Below are positions 40,296-52,962 of a DNA stretch of 64,000 bases, piece by piece; within the stretch, counting starts at the first letter, position 1; every line of letters begins with the position of its first letter. The stretch is from Strix aluco (lineage: Eukaryota; Chordata; Aves; Strigiformes; Strigidae), in contig NC_133932.1 of the NCBI RefSeq assembly GCF_031877795.1, forward strand, positions 89,557,994-89,621,993, written 5' to 3'. The position numbers and the translations under genes were made by a program. The notes beneath the pieces were generated by a model that worked only from the letters and a program-made list of their open reading frames with translations, was not told the origin of the DNA and did not search any database.

Positions 40296-40952
40296 TGTGC
40301 TGGTTTTGACTGGGATGGAGTTTATTTTCTTCATAGTAACTAGTATGAGGCTATATTTTGGATTTGTGCTGGAAACAGTGTTGATAACACAGGGATGTTT
40401 TAGTCACTGTTGAGCAGTGCTTAGACAGCGTCAAGGCCTTTTCTGCCTCTCACACCACCCCACCAGTGAGTAGGCTGGTGGACCACAAGAAGTTGGGAGG
40501 GGACACAGCTGGGACAGCTGACCCCAACTGGCCAAAGTTGGGGTCATACCATATGACATCATGCTCATATATAAAGCTGGGGGGAGAAGAAGGAAGAGGG
40601 GGACATTTGGAGTGATGGCATTTGTCTTCCCAAGTAATCATGACATGTGATGGAGCACTGCTTTCCTGGAGATGGCTGAACACCTGCCTGCCAATGGGAA
40701 GTGGTGAATGAATTCCGTGTTTTGCTTTGCTTGCATGCACAGCTTTTGCTTTATCTATTAAACTTCCTTTATCTCAACCCACAAGTTTCTCACTTTTACT
40801 CTTCCGATTCTCTCCCTCATCCCATTGGAGGGGGAGTGAGTGAGCAGCTGTATTGGGGTTAATTGCCAGTTGGGGATAAATCGTGTGTCATGTAGCCCTC
40901 TCCCCTGCTACCAAAACCCTTTCCACTCACTCAAACCCAAGACACCATGACA
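40296..40952 (+). mobile_element. Solo LTR of an avian endogenous retrovirus
   Basis: A ~657-bp unit begins TGTGCTGGTTTTGACTGGGA and ends ACCATGACA, the TG...CA ends expected of an LTR. The five flanking bases TAACC (40291-40295) and TAATC (40953-40957) fit a 5-bp target-site duplication with one later change, a length seen in class III (ERVL-like) elements. Inside are a TATA box TATATAAAG (40568-40576) and a polyadenylation signal ATTAAA (40757-40762) in the right order for U3-R-U5. No retroviral interior adjoins it, so LTR-LTR recombination has left a solo copy. The sequence matches my memory of an LTR family abundant in neoavian birds. The family name is not asserted. Confidence 0.88.
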
Positions 40953-42346
40953 TAATCTCTGCATGATAACATTGGTTTGCTTCTGGAATAAGGTCAGACA
41001 CATCATCTTCAAAGATACCTACTTTTCTCCCGTGAGTAGAAAAAGCAGCCTAATTTAGATTTAGACATCTAATTTGTGTATGCTTCAAGTCAGATGAGAC
41101 AAATCCTAATATTAGAAAATCTAGGATACTGAATTAATGTGTGCAGATTATTTACAAAACTGATCCCAAAATGAAAGAAAATTCAGAAGTTCAGATGACC
41201 ATTTTTTAACCGCTTTTTGTGAATGATAGAAATAAACTATCATCCTTATGATAAGAATATTTGTATTAGGTCTGGACAGTGTACCCTTTTGGTTTGCTAT
41301 TCTAACTTATGCTTAGTTTTGCTCTAATCCTACTCTCCCAAAACTCCATGGTAACCATTGAATATAAGCTTTCCTCACCCAGAAAAATACACCTTGATAA
41401 ACACAAGTGTGAAATCCCGCTCTCTTTGAAGCTGATGCCAAAATTCCCACGAACTTCAGTATGACTAAGATTTCACCAGAAAAGTGAACAAAATTATGTA
41501 GGGCTGTTTAAGAGAGTAAACTGAAGAAAAAGGACAACATTAACAAAGATGAATGTTAGGCTCACCACTAGAAAAACATACAGTAGTGAGTTTTAATAAC
41601 CCCTGAAATAATATCTTACTCGAAATGCCTAATGATGACTGGTTAAGCCAACACAAAAAATAAAAACATGGGTAGAAAAAGTTGACATTGGCAAGGAAAG
41701 GGAATAAAATACCTAGGAGGTATTGTCAATGTCTAATCTCTTCAATCAAAGGGGATGAAATGTAAAAATGTAATTCTAATTGCTTTCAGAGGTTTTAGAT
41801 TGTATATTTTATGGAGATGTGAGATATTAAAAGTGCATTTGGAGAAGTATTTTATAGTAGGAAGAAAGGAAATTATTTAGAGAGCTTTAACACCTTTAAT
41901 GCCACCGTGTTGGGAAAACGATGGAGCCATCAACATGAATGAAAACGCAGTGCATATTCATTGGAAGACATAACCACTGCTGACATACTGTCACCCTGGT
42001 GGGCTCTGTCATCTCCAAAATGGAGCACACGTAATGCCTATTGGCCAGAAGCTGCATGCAGAAATGAGCAGGAGACCTGTGTCTCGGGTCGACTGAGACT
42101 GTATTGTATGTGTGTGTGTCATACTTTTTTCTGATGCCAAAAAAATCTGCTTTATCTTCCTGATAATCATTGTCTTCTAATGAAAAGGACAGCATAATCC
42201 ATCTCTCAGCAGAACCAACAGGAAAACTGGTATCACTGAATTGTTTGGAAACCCAGTCTAAAATTACCAATTTTAATTTAATGCATTTTGCTCAATTTGA
42301 AATGATCTCTACCAAAACACTCTGCATTACTCAGCACAATAACTTT

Positions 42347-42475
42347 AAAAAAAAAAAAAAGTCTGAGGTTTGTAATTTTTTTTTTTAGGTAAAAGGCTAT
42401 TTTGTTATATAAATTACAGTATTTTATATATATATAGTAGTGTATAGAATATATATATTCAGTATAATATATATG
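42347..42475. repeat. A-tract/T-tract pair and (TA)-rich patch
   Basis: A run of 14 A (42347-42360) faces a run of 12 T (42376-42387) across 15 bases. It is followed by TATATATA-rich sequence at about 42420-42475 with several short self-complementary words. Low-complexity DNA prone to fold-back. No gene. Confidence 0.8.
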
Positions 42476-43298
42476 TAGTATCCACCTTGCAATTAAGATA
42501 ACACCTGCATGATGAACACTCTTCACTAGTAACCAGTAATCTAAAATGAACCATTCTACTACGGATACAGGAAAGTGATTAAAATCCACCTCTGTTTACC
42601 TTAGATGATAAAATACTACTGTGACAATTGTATCTTCCATTAGCAATGTGAGTCCATGGCAAACATATAGAAAAATTAAAATGAACTACCATTGTGAGAA
42701 TATATAAACTTTTATATCTCTGCTTCCAAATACAAGCAGAACATTTCTTCCCCAACACACTGAAAATGCTCTTTTATTCCTTTGTCTCTTTATTTTTGTA
42801 GTGACAGCAATTATAAAAGACTATTTAAGGCTGTAATTTTCTCAGTGCTATGGTTGTATCAGTGAGAGGAAAGGCCACTTAAAATACTGGAAAGAAAAGA
42901 AATGAGAGGGTCTTCCCACTCCTACGTATGTACTGAACTTCTTTACAGTCATGCAAGACCTTAACCTCTACAGCTATGACACCTACAGCTGCCACTGATG
43001 TCACCAAGAGATAGAAAGAACATCAGGACAAGAAGGTCTAAACTGCAACACATTTGTAAAAAATTCTTAATCAGTAGTATGAAATAACACCTAGGAAATG
43101 TCAAGTAAGCAGAAAATCAGTGAACATGATCTGGGCTGTGTTGTGCACTAAATGAGGCAGAAGTCCAGAAGAAAATATAGTATGTAATCATATGATTAAA
43201 GGTTGTAGCATAAAGAGAGTGTTAAGGCTGTCAAGAAAAGAAAGCTTCTTAACTTTTGCAGGCTTAATTTTTGTTCCTCACAAATTTCACCAGTGGGG

Positions 43299-43392
43299 TT
43301 CTTTTGTTGGGTTTGGTTGGTTGCTTGGGGGTCTGTTTTGGTTTTTGTTGTTTTGGGGTTTGGGTTTTTTCATTTTAATTTTTTTTTTAAAT
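43299..43392. repeat. G/T-rich low-complexity patch
   Basis: Plus strand composed almost entirely of T and G (TTTGG, GGTTT words), ending in a T-run at 43379-43388. The plus-strand frame of 122 codons crossing it is dominated by Phe, Gly, Leu and Trp and is judged accidental. Confidence 0.75.
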
Positions 43393-45720
43393 GTCAACTT
43401 TTGGACTAGTGTAACTGTTCCAGTTCTTGGAGGTCTGCAGAATATGACTTCACTGGCAGTGACCCTGCAGAACAATGTACTCTGCAGTGAAGTTATTCTT
43501 GGAGACGAGGTGACAGGATGTTCTCATGTAGGCAGTATGCAATTATACATTGTTATCTAGTGACAGCTGATCCAGCAGCCAGCACGCTGCAACACAAAGT
43601 CAATATTGTTTTTCATACAGAGAGGATAAACATCTCTACAGAACAGAGGTTAAATCTAGCAAAAGTATCCAAGGGAATAATCAGTTTCTCTATTTGCAGG
43701 TGTAAAGAAGACATTTCGACCAGAGTTGTATGATTAGTACCTCTAATATTTTCCTAGATTATATTAATTGCTCCAGTGTGTATCTCTGGTATAGAACTAA
43801 CTTAGATAAATACTTCTTGTCTTTTCTGTCTTTTTCATACAGGATATAGCTCTCAAATCAGTCCAATGTATTTATATGAAAGACCAGTTTATCACCAGTG
43901 CTCCCCCAATCCAAGGCTACAAAGAAATCTAGAGGTAGGAGCAGAATTACAATGGTTTTCACCTGACCTCATAAATATATCCATGGTGAAAGTATCATAC
44001 TGTTTAAAGACATCAACCTCTAAATTAGTCATCCTGGTTTCCTTTATAGGTACTGAAGAGCATTTGCGTGATGTCTCTCATCTTAACTTGTAGCAGACAT
44101 TTGAAACAGGGCTAGTGAATTGTACTCTAAAAGTGCCTGTTTCTCTCCATTAACCATAACCATAAGTTTCTGAAGCTATATTCAACATTTCCTGTGTAAC
44201 CACATATAAGGTTAAGTGTCTGGGAGATGATTTATGCTATTGAAAGTGGAGAAAAAGGGAAAAAGAAAAAAAAATAATAACAAGAATATAGACAAATTCT
44301 TTGCAGTATGCAGAATTCTAAATGTTCATTTAACCCTTTAGCCTTTTTCTGATTCCTTCATCATCACTTACCTTAGTGTTTGCTCCTTACTCTTGAAAAT
44401 GAGAACGTGCTTGGTAACTCTCACAGTCCATCTGCCTTAGCACAGCCCTTATTTCTTTCTTACCAGTGCAAGCATTTAAATTTCATTTTTGGGCATAACA
44501 CTGTGTGAATCCAGTACCTGGATGAATGTTTGTGTAAGGGCTCTCACACCTGTAGGTAGGGGATAATTTTCAGTAGGATTTGATTTATCCTTCATTCATT
44601 CTCCCCATGATAATCCAGTTATTTTCCCCCCTGTGCACATGTGATGCATATTATGCGAGCCGTTCAGACTCCCAACACTGATCTAACCATGCTGCACAAC
44701 TTCTTGACTACTGTGGGCTGGATTATATTATAGATGTTTTCTCAGGGCAAATAATTCTTATCTGATGTTGTAGTTGTCCTGAGGACTAGAACTGTCCTAT
44801 GGGCCACAATATCCTGTAGGCAAGCAGTTGGATGGCTTTGTTCTAAATTATCCATGAAGTGGGTGGTATTAATGAGCATACAAGAATAATGCTAAATTAA
44901 GTATCACAACAAAATAACATATGTCCATAAAATCCATTTTTCATGACCCTCTGGCCTAGATGAATGCAAAGCATTTTATTTGAGGTTATGCTTGAGCAGC
45001 TACTGCAAACTGTAGCATCACTCCAAAATTAAGCTACCAGTAGAGCAAGATTTGCCTTCTGATTGTGCATATATAAAGAGAATGACATTGGTTTTGGTTT
45101 ACTTTTGTGATATGTAATACTATCTGACTTTGCAACCTGTGCATGATCATGTTTCCTTCCAAAATCTGGCACAAACCTTTGAGCCAGACTGACTTTTGAT
45201 ACAACACAATGATACCTGTGGCAATTGTACAACTGATCAGGCTGCTAAATAAAAATATGAGGAATAATGATTTTGGGAATTATGTTTGTGATTTGGTCAA
45301 TTAAATTAAGTTACCATACCATCATCATCGATTATGAGAATTTTACGAATGGCTTTAGGAAAGGTTGTCATAAGACCAATTAAATAATCACACCAAAGAA
45401 AACACTTCTGTGCACAGTGGAAAACCAGGGAGTGAGCAACGTGTTTTAATAATTCTGTCTCCAATGAGCTGTTGTAAGGTTTGTTTAAAACCAAGGAGCC
45501 TAGGGGAAAAAAAGAGTATGTATTGGAAAGCACTTGTTGGTTGATAACGAAAGTCATATTGTTAAAGTCAGACAGGAGTGGGGAGGGGAGCTTTTTCCTA
45601 TCAGAAAATCTTCTGTGGGATTGTAACATTTCTGATCAAATTATTGCTAAGGAATTCTCTCAGGTCTAAACAAAAACTACTTCCATTTAAATAAGAGAAA
45701 TAAACATCATCTGCATCATC

Positions 45721-46119
45721 ATGTCTTACAAGGAGCGGCTGAGGGAACTGGGGCTGTTTAGTCTGGAGAAGAGGAGGCTGAGGGGAGACCTCATCGCCCT
45801 CTACAACTACCTGAAAGGAGGTTGCAGAGAGGTGGGGATGAATCTCTTTAACCAAGTAACAAGCGATAAGGTAATGGCCTCAAGTTGCACCAGGGAAGGT
45901 TTAGACTGAATATTAGGAAGCATTTCTTTCCAGAACGGGTTGTTAGGCATTGGAATGGGCTGCCCAGGGCAGTGGTGGAGTCCCCATCCCTGGAGGTGTT
46001 TAAGAGTCGGGTTGACATAGTGCTTAGGGATATGGTGTAGTTGAGAACTGTCAGTGTTAGGTTAATGGTTGGACAAGGTGATCTTCAAGGTCTTTTCCAA
46101 CCTAGATGATTCTGTGATC
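45721..46119 (+). mobile_element. CR1 LINE 3' fragment with intact 3' end
   Basis: It opens in the ORF2 C-terminal region: a 63-codon frame, 45721-45909, contains the block [20 protein letters not shown]. It continues through the 3' UTR (GGGCTGCCCAGGGCAGTGG, then TGGAGGTGTTTAAGAGTCGG) and ends with CCTAGATGATTCTGTGAT at about 46119. The 3' tail differs from the other copies, indicating a third CR1 subfamily in the window. Strongly 5'-truncated. The short frame is a pseudogene remnant. Confidence 0.94.
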
Positions 46120-46879
46120 CCCAGAGAGGCTAACAGCCTCCCAGTTTGAACAGTACATGGGAAAGTAAAGTACAAATAACTACTCACCTCATCTAACTCG
46201 AATTGTTATCGTGAACAATTATCTATCACATCCCAACTCATTATACCAGAAGCCAAACTATAGTCTGCTCTGAGCCTGCGTAACAGGGTTTATCAACAGA
46301 CCACTCTCACATAGTTTTTCCTTTTGCTTTTTGCTTTCAGAACATGGCCCTCTAATCAGACTGCTTTAACACTGTGTTTCTTAAAAGAAATTTTGGGCTT
46401 TTAACTGGGTTAAATTCAAAGAACGTTTTATTCCACTCCATTTCAGAACCCCCCATCAGCCTGCCTCCCCCAAATTCAACAGAAGCTCATACTATGAGAT
46501 TTTGTTTTAGGTTATAAAATCTACCAGCCCCAAGCTGAGTTGAGACTGCACTTTTCTTCATTTTACTATTCTTTGTCTAACTGCTTAACTTCAAAACAGG
46601 TCTTCCACCCACATCCTCTTCCCTAGGCTTCCTCTTCTTAACTGACACACAATTTTTCCCTTTAGTCTTTCTAGGTCCTAACTCATCCCCTGAGCAGACA
46701 GCAGTAGGAAAGCTGTCAGGGCAATGCTAGGGCTCACTCAACACCAGCTACCAGACCAGCATTTTAAAGAATCCCAGCAGTATATGGTTGCCTACTGAAA
46801 ATATTTTGCTTGGTGTAAAGGACTACATATTCTTTTAAGTGTGAAATCACATTTGTATTAGATGCCTGGTCATTTGGTT

Positions 46880-47250
46880 TTATTTATTCAGCAATAACCT
46901 TTGGGCAGGGGGAGTATTTTTGTGTGTATTGTGTATATAAGTTTAAAAGTCTTGTCCCACCGTGGAACAGGAAAAACATTTCCCATCCTGCTGTAGTTTC
47001 TTGTCAGAAGCTGTCTAAGCAAACATGCTAAGAGAAAGAGAGAGAGAGAAAAGTTCATAGAGAGTGCTGAAGTTTGTTAGGCCCTTCCAGATCTAGGGAG
47101 AGATAAGCCTCGGGGAAAAGCTAGTTATGCATATATTTCTTTAATTAGTTTCAAATCTGTTTTCTTTGAAGTGTCTCTGTACTAAATAAAGATTCTTTTT
47201 TAAGAAGTTTGTTTGGTCATGGCATTAACCACTGTCATTGATTTTGGAGA
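46880..47250 (+). mobile_element. Possible diverged retroviral LTR
   Basis: A TATA-like GTATATAAG (about 46932-46940) is followed ~250 bp later by AATAAA (47185-47190), and the downstream phrase TTTTTTAAGAAGTTTGTTTGG resembles the U5 of avian ERVL-type LTRs as I remember them. No clear TG...CA ends or target-site duplication could be fixed, so boundaries are approximate. It might instead be an unrelated terminal exon-like sequence with a poly-A signal. Confidence 0.35.
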
Positions 47251-47579
47251 GAAGAGAATGCATGGCCTAGGAAGAAGTCAAACCTTCAGAATTAATCAGA
47301 GTATTCTGGGACTGTAGCTGAGGATGTTGTCTGAAGGTGAGAGTGTCCCCTGATTTGTTCAAGAGTTATGTGATCTGTATTGTATCCGTACATTGATACT
47401 TCAACCTTGGCCAACCTTGAGGTTGTCTTCAGCTAGCCCTGTCTGCATGAGATGTGCTTTCCTTACCTGCACTACACTGAAGCCTCTATATTATACCAAA
47501 GTAGCTCCTACTGCAATTTTTCTACCTGAAGCAAAGCTGTGAAAGATCTGACCTCTGACGATCTGGCTCTCCCTCCTTC

Positions 47580-47607
47580 CAAAGAAGGAAAGATATTTCC
47601 TTCTTTG
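47580..47607. repeat. Perfect 12-bp inverted repeat with 4-base loop
   Basis: The arm CAAAGAAGGAAA (47580-47591) and the arm TTTCCTTCTTTG (47596-47607) are exact reverse complements around GATA. It could form a cruciform or RNA hairpin. It is shorter than a microRNA precursor. Confidence 0.85.
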
Positions 47608-48743
47608 CAGAAAGCAAAGTGGTTAAAAAAGGGGCAGAAGATGGGAACAATGAACTGCAGTTGATGGGTAGCAAACATCTTCATCACTTCTCTCCAGCAA
47701 GGAGAGTACCGAAGAGTCACTATAGAGCCAATGTGTGCACCCAACACATGACCTTCTCTGTCACTTCTGCTCCATTCCTTGGGGGAGATTTGCACTTCTT
47801 CCTCAAGAGATACCTGATCGGTGATGGTCAGTTGTTCAACCAAATGTTTTGCACTGTTTCTTAGCTAAAGCTAGAAAAAACACAGTGGAAGGAAGAAAAA
47901 AACTCACTTTCCAAGACTTTCTTGTTCACTTTCACCAACTCTTTCACTGCAAGCAAAAGCATATCCAGATAAGAGAAGTACTAAAGAAAACAATAGCATG
48001 TTGCCATTATTTTTATTCAGCATTATCAAAAAGTATTGCATAACAAAATTAATTGGAAAATCATTCTTTTCCTCAGTTTGACAGTTAAAAGTAGATAAAT
48101 ATAATTTCAGAAATGAGAGACTTTAAAAGTCAGGATAGTTAAAAGAAATAAATTACATGGGATAAATTGCAGCTCATTAATCCAGTGCAAATGTCCATTT
48201 ACTAATGGATAATATTACTATGTATTACCATTTGTTAAAAGGGAAGCAAAGAAAAAGGCCTTGCTTAATACTCATTAAATCATATAAATAAATAGGTTAG
48301 CTACATTAATAACCTGCCTGCAAAACACCTAGAATGAAGAGCAGAAGTCAAGAGAATAGCCACATTCAGCCTAGATGCGATTCTCATGAAAAAGAAATGG
48401 GAAATAAGAATAATAATGTGCTATTGTTCTGTTCACTATGAATGACACCCTAAATATGTCTTTTCCCCTTTTGGCTGTAGATTGTGTTATGAGAAGCAGT
48501 GTCTTCAGGCTAGATGCAAGTATAAATGCAGAAATCATGTAACCTAGCTAAGATTTCCATTTCTTTCTCAGCCCCTTGTTTCTGCAAAACAGAATGAGGA
48601 AAAAAAAAATCTGAAGTGACTTATTTAGCTGGTACTCCACATTACATGTAGGAGTTTTTCATTTAACGCTGAAATGGCGTCAGTGCCTTGGTGTGCTAGT
48701 CCATCCCGGAGAGGCAGCCCTGGGCCTCAGCTGCTTGTCCGTG

Positions 48744-48760
48744 GGCCAGCAGAGGGAGCA
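48744..48760 (+). promoter_or_regulatory. Candidate CTCF binding site
   Basis: GGCCAGCAGAGGGAGCA matches the vertebrate CTCF core (GGCCA[C/G][C/T]AG[G/A]GGG[C/A]G[C/G]) at essentially all informative positions. CTCF is the zinc-finger protein that bounds chromatin loops, and its site orientation matters. This motif points along the plus strand, toward the CpG-island cluster at 59-63 kb. It lies in an isolated GC-richer patch (about 48660-48780). Occupancy cannot be judged from sequence. Confidence 0.5.
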
Positions 48761-51700
48761 TAGAGCACTGAGTTTTGTGGGCTTCACACCTGACACTGGG
48801 GAGGTTGGTCCTTTTCTGCTCCAATTTTTCCCCCAATAAAAGGTTTTAAAAACTTTATGACCACACCTTCAGTGCTAAAAGCACCTTTCCACACGTCATG
48901 AATACAGATGTAAGGTAACACAGGTGTCAGATTGCGGTACTGTAAATAACTCTTAGCACCAGGAACACCAAGGCAGACGTAGGTAGGAAATTTCACCAAG
49001 ATGAGACGTAAGATATCTCAGGGCATGGTGGCTAGATTACATCCCAAAAACGTACCTTCAAATCATCCTCCCTTAGTGGCACAACACGTGCTTATGCACA
49101 GCAGCCACTGCACAAAAAGGAGATGCCCTTTTCCAAAGGGCATGTTTGTACACATACATGTATCCAACACACCTGTGCCCAACTGACTACAAAAGGGGTG
49201 TGACCTGGGTGTTGTGAGAATTTATTAGCTAACGAGCCTTATCTTCCTGTCATTACTCAGGTAAAATTTCCATGTGTCCAAAGCCCAATAACTGCAAAAC
49301 TTTTGAGGATGAAACACATGATCTGCAAAGCTGACAACAGCAGGGACCATTTTCCCCCAGACTCTGGACAGAGGAAAAATGTGTGTTAAGCTCTCCCATG
49401 CACTAGAAAATCCATACAAAGGACTCCAGAGAACTTAAAGACAGAGTCAATTAAGGTCTTTTCTCTTCCTCATGATTCTCATTATTGGATTCTCAGAGAA
49501 TTGGATCCTACTTTACCATGCCTTCAAAGGGACTCTTGTTAAAGGAAACAGCAGCACTCAGCATCTTACAGGTTTTATTCCCAAGTAAAAAGCTCATTGA
49601 AAAATCTAGCAGACAGACACATCCCTTGGCTCCCTGACTCTCCCTAAAAGAGTCTGGAACCGTAAAGCTTCCGGGATCAGATTTTCATAAGCTGAGGCCT
49701 AAGGTTGTAGAGGATCTTCTCATGCACAGTTACTGCAATTGCATATGTATAGCTGTCTTTTGTACATACAAATGGAGCCTGTATGCTAGTGCATGGCTCC
49801 AAGGAATCTAAACAGCTATACAAAAATACACATGGGCCTCAGTTTTTATTTTATGATGTGAATAAAGTGAAGTGGGAAGAAGGAGGTGATGGGAAAAAGA
49901 TGAAATTCAGACCTCATCAAAGTCAAGGGGAGTTTTCCTATAGACTTCAAAAGATTCAGAACTTCATCTGTTACATTTATGTGCTACTGAACTGGAGATA
50001 TGTTCAGAAACAGGTTTCACCCTCAATTCATTTGGCAGCCCAACTTCTTCCTGGTTGAATGGTGGAAGCACTAACAAGAATCTCTAAAGAAAATTCTACC
50101 ATGATCTAAATCAGTAGTCCCCAATTTTTTCTGGCTGTCTGGGTAACATAGCTCCTTCTAAGAGCCAAGGAGAGCTTTATATCCCAGCCCTTACGACTCA
50201 CATAGCCCGAGGTACACTATACATGGAGGTCCATTGGACTGGCATGCAAAGTAGCACAACGTTTTCCAGAAACCATGAATGTGCTATGCAGTTCATTCCC
50301 AAGCTGCCCCTGTGGAAGACAACTACTGAGAGTAGGTTACAGGCTGGATAAATTGCATTTGCAGGCTGTGTTTGGTCTATAACTTGCAGAATGGGTGTTT
50401 TTCCTCCAAGTTCTCACTGCTTAGACAGATCTGACTAATGGCCATTAACTGTCCTTCAACAGTCTCGTACATCTTTCTTTTAGGAAGAAGGGGTGGGGGA
50501 AATGTGGGAAATGTTCCCTTCCTGTGGCCAAATTTAGCCTTGGTCTATGCAAGTACAACAGTGCTGACACTGCTGGTGTTATGTATTGAGTAAAATCCTG
50601 ACCACACTAAACTTGATGGCAAAATTCCCGTTGACTTTAATAGAGTCTAGATTTCACAACAAATGTTAAGGGAGTGTGACTGCAAGACTGAGGCAAAGGC
50701 AAAGTAAAAGCAAGAATGCTTTCCTCACTGCAATCCAGGGACAGGGTGTACAGTTCTCCAGAGCTTTAAGGCAAGAAATAAAATGGACTCTCCTATTCAG
50801 ATTGTTACTAGTTCTTGGCCCTTTTTTCTCCCATCTTCTCATCTACAGACACCCTTACAGCTGCCCTTTCATCACACTTGACTGTCCAGTTAAGCTTCTC
50901 TGTCAGCCTTGCTGTCACTCTTCTTTCATCATGTGATGTCAGCCTTCCTGCCATCTTGCTGTCACTCTTTTCAGATGGCAGGATTCACAGACTTAGCTCA
51001 CAGACCTCTTTGTATATTGGAAGATAAATATTTGTCATACTTGCTTCTCATTCTCCATTAAAAATGAGCTTAGCTAACAAGGAAAAGCCTGTCAGGAAAG
51101 TACCAACACTGGCTTTCTCTGACAATCGTGTTCCAAAATACTGGTTTTGCCATTTGCCTCTCAAAAAAACTGAGAAGAATGGAGAAGTGAAGCATTCAGC
51201 TCTGCTGGGGAACAGGCATACATATTTTGTAATGGCTTTTCAAGGGCTTTCTTACATGTAGGTCAGTGAACAGCAAAGTTTTTTGTCATTATTACTGTTC
51301 TGTTGTGGGGTCTGGGGTTTTTTTCCCACTGATCTAACGGTGTCTAAGCAGTCATTTTCCACGTGGGCAAAGGCAATAGCAAACTTGCTAACTGTGCATT
51401 TTTATACCGCTACCCAGCACAGAAGACACACCTTAAAGCACCCATGTTGTCAGGTTCTAAAATACTACTCAATTTAACAGCAAAATATTGCCATACACAC
51501 TGTGTGAGCAGACCTTAGATTAGCATTAGTTGGTGTAATGTGACAGATGAGAATGTGTAATCTGTGATCACAGCAAAGAAGAGTAAAAGAAACAGGTCCA
51601 TACAGCGAAATCTTCCCATCATGGGTTCCCAATGTGCGAAACCTTTGCAGGATATGGATAACCCCTGATTTCCACATGGAACTGGATTCTCAGAGGATGG

Positions 51701-52940
51701 AAGTTAGCAATGGTAAATCAACCCAGCTGAGTATCTCCTCCTCAATATAATAAGCTGTTTATTTATTCTGCTGCAAAACTGTTCTAGGAAGTTGCCAAAC
51801 AGGAAGGAGATCTTTGCCTGAAGTAATTTGCAATCTAAAGACTGGATCCTACCAAAGCATCTGGTCTGAGGTTTTGAACAGCATTTACTCCCATAAGATT
51901 TCACAAGGTATTCAGGAAGGCCATGTCTTACAGCATGCTGCAAGGTTTGGCTAAAATTGCCTGTAAACTCGTTTCAGACACTTAGCAAGTCTGTGTTACC
52001 TTAGTCTTTAAAATACAGCAGAAATGTGCTGTGGATAGGTGAACTGGAACCAGATGCACAAGGAGATGAAATTATATTAACAGACATATAAATGTATCAT
52101 ATTGCAAATGAAAGATAGGCAATAACATACTCCAAAAATAAAAAAATATGCAAATCTTCCTTCCTATGGTCTGACCCATGAGTGCAGAGCTGCCAGAATG
52201 GAGGGGTTAGCGCAACGGAGTAAATTATGCTGCATCTATAGATCACAGACATAAACCTGCTGCTATACACCTCCTTTCTCATGACAATTTATTTCGCTTA
52301 AATACCCTCTGGCCACCCTTAGGTGAACAGTGATGTTCTTTATATCTTGTTAATAGGTGTCATGATAAAGAAATAAGAACACATCCCATGTTACGTGAGT
52401 AAGGAGAATTTAATGCTGCTGGACATTTGCTAGCTCTTTCTTTTTTAACTCAATTTTCACAGAGCCCAAACCTCCAGAAAAGTTTGTTTTTCTCCGTAAT
52501 TCAGTCTCTGGTTTTACTGTCAGTTTTTTGAAGAGTTACATTTCCGGCCAGAATACAATGTTTCAGTCACAGTGCATGGACATTGCAGTATATTGCAAAG
52601 AATATTTGACCCCTGCCTTTTATTTCCTAAGTGTATCATCAGTGCCAAGCACTGAATATATTAGCAGACTTGGGCATTGCTAAATGACAACACTAAGTCT
52701 AACAGATCTGGATTTTAGTTAGTTAGCATATGCTTAACTACCTCATGTGATGGCAGGAAATGACAGCTCCAAGGCTGAAATCAGATCCAGGCAGGTGGGC
52801 TCCTAAAAGGGCTCGGTGCAAACACAAATGTTGGCCCGTGTGGACCCAGCTGCAGCAACAGAGCCTAAGGTTGCAGAGGCCTTTGGAGAAAAACTTGTAA
52901 TTGTATTTAAAATTTAATGCGTCCTACATATCATTATGCA

Positions 52941-52962
52941 GACACATCATATATGATGTGTC
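52941..52962. repeat. 22-bp perfect palindrome
   Basis: The half GACACATCATA (52941-52951) is the exact reverse complement of TATGATGTGTC (52952-52962), with no loop. A dimeric protein could bind such a site, but no factor is assigned. Confidence 0.9.

Larger units (their letters stand above)
40953..45720. other. AT-rich intergenic DNA, no gene seen
   Basis: No exon, RNA gene or recent transposon was recognised. It contains an A14/T12 fold-back, an AT dinucleotide-rich patch and a G/T-rich patch, listed separately. Confidence 0.65.

Noticed and set aside
43192-43560. 122-codon plus-strand frame with Phe/Gly/Trp-rich hydrophobic stretch that could pass for a membrane protein
   Set aside because: The hydrophobic part is a G/T low-complexity patch, and the rest has no recognisable homology.
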